Below are positions 44,364-51,953 of a stretch of DNA of 64,000 nucleotides, in pieces (positions within the stretch are counted from its first letter, which is position 1; every line of letters starts with the position of its first letter). Made by a program: the position numbers and the translations under genes. The DNA lies in NCBI GenBank assembly GCA_020025205.1, contig JAHHSO010000002.1, positions 35,223 to 99,222 of the forward strand, given 5' to 3'. A model generated the notes under the pieces. That model was not told the DNA's origin. It ran no database searches and saw only the letters and a program-made list of their open reading frames with translations. This DNA is from Christensenellaceae bacterium. GTDB lineage: Bacteria; Bacillota; Clostridia; Christensenellales; Aristaeellaceae.

Positions 44364-45323
44364 ATGAACAAAAAGGAAAGAGTATTTAATCTTCTGGATG
44401 GAAAAGAAGTTGATCGAGTTCCGACAGGGTTCTGGCTCCATTTTCCGGAAAGTATGCATCATGGTGAGGCAGCTATTCAGGCACATATGGATTTTGTACA
44501 TAAGACAGATGCTGACATTTTGAAAATCATGAATGAAAACGTGCTCTGCGATGAGGACTGCAAAATTCTGAGTACAGCTGATCTGAACAAATTCCGCAGA
44601 TTCTCGCGCAAGGATAAGCAGTTCATTGATCAGATGGATATTATTAAACGCATTGCAGATCAAGCACAGGGCGAATATCCGATTTTAGCAACCATCCATG
44701 GACTTGTTGCTTCTGTATTTCATGCAACTGGGTTTGCCGGAAACTATCCCGGCATGGGGTATGGACTTTCGATTTTCAGCCGCGAAAAGCCTGAGAAAAT
44801 GAAAGATGTTTTTGCAAAGTTTACAGACAGCCTGATGGAACTTGTGGACTGTTCTCTTGAAGCGGGAGCAGACGGAATTTTTTATGCAGCGCTGGGCGGA
44901 GAAAGAAACTGGTTTTCTCATGATGAGTACATGGAAGTTGTTAGCGGCTATGAGAAACAGCTTTATGACCATATTAAAGAAAAAACATCTTTTAATGTAC
45001 TGCACATCTGCAAATCAGATATTGACTTTACAAGATTCACTGGCTTAGAACCTGCAATTGTCAACTGGAGCGTATATCATAACCATCTGAGCTTGACGGA
45101 AGGAGCAAAACTTTTTCCAAACAGTGTAATTCTCGGCGGATTTGAGGATCGAAGCGGCGTTCTTGTAAACGGAACGAAGGAAGAAATTCGAGCTCATACG
45201 TTTAAAGTACTTGACGAGATGAAGGACAGAAGATTCATCGTGGGTTCGGACTGCACCCTTCCTACAGAGATTTCTACGGATAGAATTCGCTGCGTGGTGG
45301 ATGCAGTGGCAGGAAGAGAATAA
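44364..45323 (+). CDS. Uroporphyrinogen-decarboxylase-fold protein (URO-D/MtaA-like)
   Basis: A 319-aa TIM-barrel protein of the URO-D superfamily (NKKERVFNLLDGKEVDRVPTGFW at the start, split as NKKERVFNLL and EVDRVPTGFW; GFAGNYPGMGYG; LEAGADGIFYAALGG; VLHICKS; IVNWSVYH; ILGGFEDRSG; FIVGSDCTLP). It lacks the RQAGRY motif of true HemE, so heme synthesis is unlikely. Relatives are corrinoid-dependent methyltransferases (MtaA, CmuA) or proteins of unknown role. The cysteine-histidine in VLHICKS could bind zinc. RBS AAAGGAG precedes the ATG. It has its own promoter with the shared palindrome and lies opposite an M24 peptidase, with the GntR gene convergent. Confidence 0.8.
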   Translation: MNKKERVFNLLDGKEVDRVPTGFWLHFPESMHHGEAAIQAHMDFVHKTDADILKIMNENVLCDEDCKILSTADLNKFRRFSRKDKQFIDQMDIIKRIADQAQGEYPILATIHGLVASVFHATGFAGNYPGMGYGLSIFSREKPEKMKDVFAKFTDSLMELVDCSLEAGADGIFYAALGGERNWFSHDEYMEVVSGYEKQLYDHIKEKTSFNVLHICKSDIDFTRFTGLEPAIVNWSVYHNHLSLTEGAKLFPNSVILGGFEDRSGVLVNGTKEEIRAHTFKVLDEMKDRRFIVGSDCTLPTEISTDRIRCVVDAVAGRE

Positions 45324-45341
45324 AGAGTAAAACCGCCCAAT

Positions 45342-45368
45342 AAAAAAAGAGCAGTTTGAGCTGCTCAA
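45342..45368 (-). terminator. Terminator of the GntR gene
   Basis: On the minus strand GAGCAG-CTCAAA-CTGCTC is followed by seven T. It lies between the convergent UroD-like and GntR genes. Confidence 0.8.
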
Positions 45369-45393
45369 TTCCTTGATGTTATAGTTGAATGAT

Positions 45394-46038
45394 TCAGAGA
45401 GCCAGAAGGTTTTTTTCCATTTGAAGAATATCGGCAGAAAGAAGCGCACGGGCTGTTTCAAGGTCTTGTTTTTCGATGGAGTCAGTGATACGGTCGTGTA
45501 TATGGCTTTTAGGCGTTGAAGGAATGATGCTTTCCTTTTGAACGCAGAACAGCTGGGCATATGCTCTTGTACAGATGGCCAATGTGTTTTTCATGTATTC
45601 CAGCACATAGGAATTTCCAACTTCTTCAGCAAGGGCGAGATGAAAGTTGACGTTGTTGTTCCAGGCAGTCCACATGGTTTTTTCTTCGGAAGAATTTGCC
45701 CTTTGCCAATTTAAATCGCGCAGATGAGCGATGAAATCCGCGGATGGGTGAGCGATCAGCCTGGTTAGACAAAATTGTTCCAAGCACATGCGGATTTCGG
45801 TGAGATCATGAATGTTTTTTGCATTGATCTGCACGACTTGATAGCCGCAGCGGGGAATACTTTTGAGAACGTTGTCATGACAGAGCTGAATCAAGGCTTC
45901 GCGCACTGGTGATTTGCTGATGCCGAAGTGAGCGATTAACTGCTTCTCCGTAATGATATCGCCGGCCTGAATCGTTCCATTGCAGATCATTTCAATGGCC
46001 TGCTGGTAGACAGTATCTTTTAATGTGTTCATGGTCAT
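45394..46038 (-). CDS. GntR family regulator with FCD ligand domain
   Basis: A 214-aa repressor-type regulator. The N-terminal winged helix reads TVYQQAIEMICNGTIQAGD then KQLIAHFGISKSPVREALIQL, the classical GntR motif. The C-terminal all-helical FCD domain has LTEIRMCLEQFCL and the histidine set in NFHLALAEEVGN and HDRITDSIE that often bind a metal and a carboxylate. AGGAG lies nine bases before the ATG. It sits between the two units that share the palindromic promoter element and is the best candidate to bind it. Its ligand is unknown, perhaps an amino acid or keto-acid from peptide breakdown. Confidence 0.9.
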   Translation of the reverse strand: MTMNTLKDTVYQQAIEMICNGTIQAGDIITEKQLIAHFGISKSPVREALIQLCHDNVLKSIPRCGYQVVQINAKNIHDLTEIRMCLEQFCLTRLIAHPSADFIAHLRDLNWQRANSSEEKTMWTAWNNNVNFHLALAEEVGNSYVLEYMKNTLAICTRAYAQLFCVQKESIIPSTPKSHIHDRITDSIEKQDLETARALLSADILQMEKNLLAL

Positions 46039-46223
46039 CAGGATAATCTCCTTTTAATCATTTGTGTAAACTGAAATTTCAGCCTATACAAGAGATATCT
46101 TTAAACACATAATAACGAGATTTTCAAGACCTGTCAATAGCGCTGAATGGATAATAAAAGAAGAGAATTGTCTGATATGCACATGTGTTGGTGAAATAGT
46201 CATTTAAAAATGATAAAATTTTA

Positions 46224-46266
46224 TTGCATGTTCTTTCGGTTTTATAGTATTATTATTGATAATATC
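46224..46266 (+). promoter_or_regulatory. Promoter of the peptide transporter operon with palindromic operator
   Basis: TTGCAT (46224-46229) and TATTAT (46248-46253) are 18 bases apart. The -10 overlaps ATTATTAT-TG-ATAATATC (46249-46266), which matches 16 of 18 bases of the element at 44265-44282. Confidence 0.65.
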
Positions 46267-46362
46267 AAAATGTGCTTTGTATACTATGACGAACAGGAAT
46301 GTGGCTGGCAGCCTGTCACTTTGAAAAGTTGACGACAAATAAGTATAAGACGGGGGAGAAGC

Positions 46363-47319
46363 ATGAGTAAATTACGTTACATCATCAAACGCCTGCTGAT
46401 TGCCATTCCAACCTTTTTAGGCATTACCATGCTGGTGTATCTGCTTGCATCCATGACACCAAGTTCACCACTTGAGATCATGTTTAATGATCCAATGGCA
46501 ACGATGGAACAGATGGAACAGATGGAGAAGGCAATGGGACTGGATCAGCCTGTCTACATCCAGTATCTGCGTTGGCTGAAAGGATTGCTGACAGGCAATC
46601 TGGGATACTCGTACAGAACGAGTCAGCCGGTTATGAGTATGGTCCTTGAACGCATCGGACCGACGCTGCTTCTAACAGGGACGGCAATGCTTATTACATT
46701 TTTGATTGCGCTTCCGCTGGGCATCATGGCGGCATACAAGCCCTATTCCAAATGGGATTATGTTTCATCTGGAATTTCCTTTGTTGGAGTTGCACTTCCT
46801 AACTTTTTTGCTGCACTGGTTCTCATTTATCTTTTTAATGTCAAATTGAAGATATTTCCATCTTCTGGCATGTACGATTCTTCTGGAACAAGGTCGTTTG
46901 GCATGCTCATGCATCATTTGGTGCTTCCAGCGGTTGTATTGGCGATTCAGTACATAGGAAGCTTGATTCGCCAGTGCCGCGGCTCGATGATGGAAGTGCT
47001 TCAAAGTGATTATGTGCGCACTGCTCGTGCAAAAGGGCTTTTGGAGCCTCCTGTTTTGGTGGGCCATGCGCTTAGAAATGCGTGGATTCCGCTGATTTCA
47101 TGGTTTGGCATGCAGCTTCCCGCGCTGATCGGCGGTGCAGTTGTTACCGAACAGATTTTTGGCTGGCCAGGACTGGGCAGTTTGATGGTGCAGTCTATTA
47201 ACGCAAGGGACTATCCCACGATTATGGGGATCACTGTGGTCATTGCGGTTGTTGTGCTTATTGGCAACTTGATTGTGGATCTCTTGTACAATCTTCTGGA
47301 CCCGCGAATTCGGTATTGA
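46363..47319 (+). CDS. Peptide ABC transporter permease, DppB/OppB type
   Basis: A 318-aa permease with six membrane helices. The first helix IAIPTFLGITMLVYLLAS and the coupling loop DYVRTARAKGLLEPPVLVGHALRNA (in DYVRTARAKGL and HALRNAWIPL) are standard for the OppB family, as is IVDLLYNLLDPRIRY at the C-terminus. First gene of a six-gene operon; the RBS is GGGGGAG. It pairs with the next gene product to form the pore. Confidence 0.93.
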   Translation: MSKLRYIIKRLLIAIPTFLGITMLVYLLASMTPSSPLEIMFNDPMATMEQMEQMEKAMGLDQPVYIQYLRWLKGLLTGNLGYSYRTSQPVMSMVLERIGPTLLLTGTAMLITFLIALPLGIMAAYKPYSKWDYVSSGISFVGVALPNFFAALVLIYLFNVKLKIFPSSGMYDSSGTRSFGMLMHHLVLPAVVLAIQYIGSLIRQCRGSMMEVLQSDYVRTARAKGLLEPPVLVGHALRNAWIPLISWFGMQLPALIGGAVVTEQIFGWPGLGSLMVQSINARDYPTIMGITVVIAVVVLIGNLIVDLLYNLLDPRIRY

Positions 47320-47337
47320 AAAGGAGGAAGAACTGTC

Positions 47338-48234
47338 ATGACAAACAGCAAAGCTGCTGGAAAGCCCCAGCAGACCGCAGAGGCCAGTTCCTACTTCAAA
47401 GACGTTGTCAGTCGGTTTAAAAAGCATCGATTGGCGATGATCAGCCTTGTTGTATTGGTGATTGAAGTGTTGATGGTGGTGTTTCTGCCCATTGTTCTCC
47501 ATCTTGATCCTTATACAACAGACTATGAAACATACTTTGGCGCCGGCCCAAGCAGCAAACACTGGCTGGGGACTGACGACATTGGCAGAGACTGCTTTGC
47601 CCGCTTCTTATATGGTGGACGTGTTTCGTTGATGGTAGGCATTCTGTCGGCTATTTTGAGTCTGGCGATTGGCGTTCCGTTGGGATTGCTGGCCGGTTAT
47701 TACAGAGGCTGGGTGGAAACGATCATTATGCGATTGGCAGATATATTCATGTCTTTTCCGTCAATGGTCTTGATACTCGTTCTGGTTTCTGTGCTGGGAC
47801 CGTCCGTTGTCACGGTTACAATTGTTATTGGCATCCTTGGCTGGCCGCGGTTTGCTCGAACGATTTACGGAAATGTGCTTTCTGTTCGAGAAAGCGAATA
47901 CGTGGAAGCAGCGCGCGCGATTGGTACAAAAGATGGTCAAATTATGACCAAGTACATTTTGCCTAACACATTTGCACCGGTGCTGATAGCTTTTACATTC
48001 CGCGCAGCGCAGGCAATCATTACAGAGTCTTCTCTGAGCTTTCTTGGAATGGGTGTTCAGGCACCTCAAGCTTCTTGGGGCAACATCCTTTATGATGCAC
48101 AATCTATCAGCGTGCTGGCAACAAGACCGTGGTTCTGGCTTCCGCCGGGAATTGCTTTGCTGGTAACAATTCTGTGCATTAACTTCCTGGGTGATGGTCT
48201 TCGTGATGCGCTGGATACTAAAATGGTCATCTAA
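47338..48234 (+). CDS. Peptide ABC transporter permease, DppC/OppC type
   Basis: A 298-aa permease with an N-terminal cytosolic part (DVVSRFKKHRLAMISLVVL), the OppC motif HWLGTDDIGRDCFARFLYGGR, the coupling loop ESEYVEAARAIGTKDGQI and the C-terminal LGDGLRDALDTKM. It starts 18 bases after the first permease with AGGAGG. Confidence 0.94.
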   Translation: MTNSKAAGKPQQTAEASSYFKDVVSRFKKHRLAMISLVVLVIEVLMVVFLPIVLHLDPYTTDYETYFGAGPSSKHWLGTDDIGRDCFARFLYGGRVSLMVGILSAILSLAIGVPLGLLAGYYRGWVETIIMRLADIFMSFPSMVLILVLVSVLGPSVVTVTIVIGILGWPRFARTIYGNVLSVRESEYVEAARAIGTKDGQIMTKYILPNTFAPVLIAFTFRAAQAIITESSLSFLGMGVQAPQASWGNILYDAQSISVLATRPWFWLPPGIALLVTILCINFLGDGLRDALDTKMVI

Positions 48235-48256
48235 TTCGCATGGAGAGATGCGAATT
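48233..48256 (+). repeat. Intercistronic hairpin between permease and binding-protein genes
   Basis: AATTCGCAT and ATGCGAATT are perfect 9-bp arms with a six-base loop and no T-run. It probably protects or separates transcript segments. Confidence 0.6.
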
Positions 48257-48283
48257 TGATAAAAAAACATAGGAGGAATCAAA

Positions 48284-49873
48284 ATGAAAAAGTCGTTTGG
48301 AAAAGTCGTCTCGATTCTATTGGCTGCCATGCTTCTGCTTGCGGCAGGCATCGTGGGCGCAGCAGCGGATGCCCCAGTCACCGTCACCATGGCGATGACA
48401 GCACCGTGGGAAACCTTCATTCCATTTAACACGACCAATGGCAATACGGATGCTGTGCTTGAGTTGATGTTTGATAAGATGATTGTTGTTTGCGCAGACG
48501 GCAACCACGAACCGCGGCTGGCAGACAGCTGGGAGCAGGACGGTCTGGTTCTGACCTTCCATCTTAATGAAAATGCAGCCTGGCATGACGGCACTCCGCT
48601 GACGGCAGATGACGTAGTGTTCACTTGTGAGCTGATGGCAGATCCGGCCATTAACCATCCACGCCGCAGCAAAGTGGGGTTCTTTGTAGGCACGGACAAG
48701 AGCGGCATTCGTCTGCCGGAAGAAGAGTTTGGTGTCAAGGCGTTGGACGAACATACGGTTCAGTTTACCATGAAAGAACCGGCGCCGCTGTCTTACATGA
48801 TGGCGATGACCTTCCGAGATTTCTATGTGCTGCCCAAGCATCTGCTGGAAGATATTCCGGCAGAGCAGGTGATGACGCATGAATTCTGGCAGCATCCTAT
48901 CGGTTCCGGCCCTTGTGTATTTGAGAGCAGCATTGCGGGTGAGCGAGTTGAATTTACGGCCAACAAGAATTATCATCTGGGGGCCCCGCAGTTTGACCGG
49001 TTCGTTGTTCGTGTTGTGGCTGCGTCCAACCTGCTGAGCGGTCTCATGAGCGGGGAAATCGACATTGTTGCCGGCGCAGGTTTGGGCAACATTCCGAGTA
49101 ATGACTGGGACATGGCGCAGATGCAGGACAACCTGGTGACAGAGTCTGTCAAGTCTTTGGGATATCAGTATCTGGCAATGAATGTGAACAACGTCCCCAA
49201 GGAAGTTCGTCAGGCTGTGAATATGGCCATCAACCGCAATGTACTTGTGAATAATCTGATGCGCGGCGAAGGCGAGGCGGCTGCGGGCCCGCTGCGTGAA
49301 AATCATCCATATTTCAATCCGGAACTTCTGCCGATTCCTTATGATGTAGAGAAGGCAGCTCAGATGGTCAAGGATTCCGGGTTTGACACAAGCAGAACGT
49401 ATGTGCTCAGAGTGTCCAAGGGTAACGAAGTGCGGGAAAAATCGGCACCTCTCATCCAGCAGGATCTGGCGAAGATTGGTATTAAGGTTGAAATTATGAC
49501 CACCGACCATCCGACACATCTGGCGGAGTGCCGAAAAGGCAATTATGACTTTGCCCTCATCGGCTCTGGCGGAAGCCCGGATCCGGCGGAAAGCTGCATC
49601 AACGTTCGCCCCGGGCATGTGAATAACTTCTCTCAGAATCAGGATAATTCTCTGTATGAGAAGGGCATGATTGAAGGATTTGCGGTCAACAGCTATGAAG
49701 AACGGCTGCCGATTTATCAGGAATATCAGATGATGCTTCGCGATCAGGTACCGTTCAGCTGGCTGTATTTCCAGAATGATCTGGTTGCCTATAATAAGCG
49801 CATTTCTAACGTGCATTTTGAAAACTTCAGCCTGCTCAACCGTGCGGTCTGGGAGTGGGAAATCGCTAAGTAA
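48284..49873 (+). CDS. Peptide ABC transporter substrate-binding protein (SBP family 5)
   Basis: A 529-aa extracellular peptide receptor of the DppA/OppA type. After the signal peptide come LMFDKMIVV, ADSWEQDGLVLTFHLNENAA then WHDGTPLTADDVVFT (the family signature), VKALDEHTVQFTM, and ALNMAINR-like VRQAVNMAINRNVLVN. The signal peptide (MKKSFGKVVSILLAAMLLLA, ending AAADA) has no lipobox cysteine. It lies 49 bases after dppC behind a hairpin, with AGGAGG at normal spacing. Confidence 0.93.
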   Translation: MKKSFGKVVSILLAAMLLLAAGIVGAAADAPVTVTMAMTAPWETFIPFNTTNGNTDAVLELMFDKMIVVCADGNHEPRLADSWEQDGLVLTFHLNENAAWHDGTPLTADDVVFTCELMADPAINHPRRSKVGFFVGTDKSGIRLPEEEFGVKALDEHTVQFTMKEPAPLSYMMAMTFRDFYVLPKHLLEDIPAEQVMTHEFWQHPIGSGPCVFESSIAGERVEFTANKNYHLGAPQFDRFVVRVVAASNLLSGLMSGEIDIVAGAGLGNIPSNDWDMAQMQDNLVTESVKSLGYQYLAMNVNNVPKEVRQAVNMAINRNVLVNNLMRGEGEAAAGPLRENHPYFNPELLPIPYDVEKAAQMVKDSGFDTSRTYVLRVSKGNEVREKSAPLIQQDLAKIGIKVEIMTTDHPTHLAECRKGNYDFALIGSGGSPDPAESCINVRPGHVNNFSQNQDNSLYEKGMIEGFAVNSYEERLPIYQEYQMMLRDQVPFSWLYFQNDLVAYNKRISNVHFENFSLLNRAVWEWEIAK

Positions 49874-49882
49874 AGATAGCAG

Positions 49883-49918
49883 GTTCCTGCTGTTCAAAGC
49901 GTTTTGGGCAGCAGGAAC
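49883..49918 (+). repeat. Intercistronic hairpin after the binding-protein gene
   Basis: GTTCCTGCTG and CAGCAGGAAC are perfect 10-bp arms with a 16-base loop, with no T-run. Likely stabilises the 3' end of the binding-protein message. Confidence 0.65.
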
Positions 49919-49975
49919 ACCCTCCAGAAAGTACACACTGTCCATCACAAAGATGAAACAAATGAGGTAGACAAT

Positions 49976-50971
49976 ATGACGCAGCAGCCATTGTTGGAAG
50001 TCAATCAATTAGTGACCCAGTTTCGAACAAAACAGGGGTATGTCACCGCAGTAGACGGTGTCAGTTTTAAAGTACACAAGGGTGAGACACTTGGCATCGT
50101 GGGCGAATCCGGCTGCGGCAAAAGCGTGACCTCTTTGTCCATTCTTCAGCTGCTTCCCACGGGCATCGGCCGGATTCAAAGCGGTGAGGTGCTTTTTAAC
50201 GGCGAAGACCTGACGAAAAAGACGAATAAAGAACTCAGTCATATCCGCGGCAAAGATATTGCCATGATTTTTCAGGATTCCATGACGTCTTTAAATCCTG
50301 TTTTAACCATCGGACGTCAGCTGGAGGAGACAATTGCTGTACACAGCAGCGCTCCAAAGCGTGAAATAAAGAAACAAGCATTGGAGATTTTGACGCGTGT
50401 AGGCGTTTCGGCGCCAGAACAGCGCCTTAAAGAATATCCGCATCAGCTCAGCGGCGGCATGCGTCAGCGGGTGATGATTGCCATGGCACTTTCCTGTAAT
50501 CCTGCGCTGCTCATTGCGGATGAACCCACAACGGCACTGGATGTAACCATTCAGGCACAGATCATCGATCTCATGCTGGAACTCAAAAAGACGAGCAATG
50601 CGGCCATTATGCTGATCACGCACGACATGGGCGTTGTGGCGGAAATGGCTGATAACATACTGGTGATGTATGCTGGACAGGTTGTGGAATACGGTTCAGC
50701 AAAACAGGTTTTCAAAAATCCGCTGCATCCATATACAACGGGGTTGCTGGCATCCATTCCCCGCTTAGATAGGGATTCGGACAGGCTGTATGCAATTGGC
50801 GGGACAGTGCCCAGTTTGAATGCGATGCCGGAAGGCTGTCGATTCTGTGTGCGCTGCAATTGCTGTATGGATATCTGTAAAAAACACAGACCCCCTATGT
50901 TTGAAACGCCGGATGGTCAGCGGGTGCGGTGCTTTAAGCACAAAGACAGATATAAGGAGGTGGAAAAATGA
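49976..50971 (+). CDS. Peptide ABC transporter ATP-binding protein, OppD/DppD type
   Basis: A 331-aa ATPase with Walker A GESGCGKSVTSL, signature LSGGMRQRVMIAMAL, Walker B LLIADEPTTALDVT and H-loop LITHDMG. The C-terminal oligopeptide extension has the cysteine cluster (CRFCVRCNCCMDIC) common in this family, thought to hold an Fe-S cluster. ATG 49976 follows GAGGT; the frame's start at 49904 lies in the hairpin. It overlaps the next gene by four bases. Confidence 0.95.
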   Translation: MTQQPLLEVNQLVTQFRTKQGYVTAVDGVSFKVHKGETLGIVGESGCGKSVTSLSILQLLPTGIGRIQSGEVLFNGEDLTKKTNKELSHIRGKDIAMIFQDSMTSLNPVLTIGRQLEETIAVHSSAPKREIKKQALEILTRVGVSAPEQRLKEYPHQLSGGMRQRVMIAMALSCNPALLIADEPTTALDVTIQAQIIDLMLELKKTSNAAIMLITHDMGVVAEMADNILVMYAGQVVEYGSAKQVFKNPLHPYTTGLLASIPRLDRDSDRLYAIGGTVPSLNAMPEGCRFCVRCNCCMDICKKHRPPMFETPDGQRVRCFKHKDRYKEVEK

Positions 50972-51945
50972 GCGGAGAACAGCCTCTGCTTCAGGTGGAG
51001 CAGCTGAAAAAATACTTTACGTCTAAAAAAGAGTTTTTAGGCAGTCCACCTAAAACAGTTAAAGCGGTGGATGGGGTGACTTTTTCCATCAAACGCGGTG
51101 AAACGCTGGGTGTTGTTGGGGAATCAGGATGCGGCAAATCTACGCTGGGGCGGGCGATTTTGCGTCTGCATGAACCGGATAGCGGAAAAATTATCTATGA
51201 CGGCATTGATATTAGAGCGCTGGATGCCAAGGAACTCAGAATGTATCGCCGGAAGATGCAGATTATTTTTCAGGATCCATATGCATCTTTGAACCCCAGA
51301 ATGACAGTCAAGGAACTTATTGGAGCCTCATTGGATGTGTTTGGCGTGGGAGACAGGCAAGAACGCCTTGCACGGGTGATGAACATCATGGAGCGAGTTG
51401 GCCTTCCTTTGGAGTACATGAATCGCTATCCGCATGAATTCTCTGGCGGACAGCGTCAGCGCATTATGATTGCACGTGCTCTGATTATCAATCCAGAGTT
51501 TGTCATTGGGGATGAACCGGTTTCGGCGCTGGATGTTTCTGTGCGTGCACAGGTGCTGAATTTGATGCGTGATTTGCAGAATGACCTTTCTCTCACTTAC
51601 ATGTTTATTTCTCATGATTTGAGCGTTGTGCGCTATATTTGCAACAGAGTGATGGTCATGTATCTGGGCAAGGTGGTGGAAATTGCAGACAAAGAGGAAT
51701 TGTATCATCATGCACAGCATCCTTATACGCAGGCGCTTCTCTCGTCCATCCCGATTCCAGATGTGGATGCATCAAGGAAGAGAATTCATTTGTCTGGCGA
51801 TGTGCCAAGTGCTTATAATCCGCCGACAGGATGCCGCTTTCATACGAGATGCCCGTATGCGCGCAAAGAGTGTGCAGAAGTGGAACCAGAACTGCAAGAT
51901 GCAGGCAGTGGGCATCTGGTAGCCTGTCATCTGGAAAAAAGATGA
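50968..51945 (+). CDS. Peptide ABC transporter ATP-binding protein, OppF/DppF type
   Basis: A 325-aa ATPase, partner of the preceding OppD-type subunit. Walker A GESGCGKSTLGRA, Q-loop IFQDPYASLNPRM, signature FSGGQRQRIMIARAL, Walker B FVIGDEPVSALDVS, H-loop FISHDLSVV and the C-terminal cysteine motif CRFHTRCPYARKEC. ATG overlaps the upstream stop codon. Eight bases separate it from the peptidase gene. Confidence 0.95.
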   Translation: MSGEQPLLQVEQLKKYFTSKKEFLGSPPKTVKAVDGVTFSIKRGETLGVVGESGCGKSTLGRAILRLHEPDSGKIIYDGIDIRALDAKELRMYRRKMQIIFQDPYASLNPRMTVKELIGASLDVFGVGDRQERLARVMNIMERVGLPLEYMNRYPHEFSGGQRQRIMIARALIINPEFVIGDEPVSALDVSVRAQVLNLMRDLQNDLSLTYMFISHDLSVVRYICNRVMVMYLGKVVEIADKEELYHHAQHPYTQALLSSIPIPDVDASRKRIHLSGDVPSAYNPPTGCRFHTRCPYARKECAEVEPELQDAGSGHLVACHLEKR

Positions 51946-51953
51946 GGTGAAAC

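Noticed and set aside
44364..45323. Calling the URO-D-fold gene hemE
   Set aside because: The substrate-binding RQAGRY text of HemE is missing and no heme genes are nearby; the family contains many non-HemE members.
48317..50008. 563-aa open frame on the minus strand opposite the peptide-binding protein
   Set aside because: Antisense to a well-supported SBP gene; no start signal, histidine- and arginine-rich shadow text.
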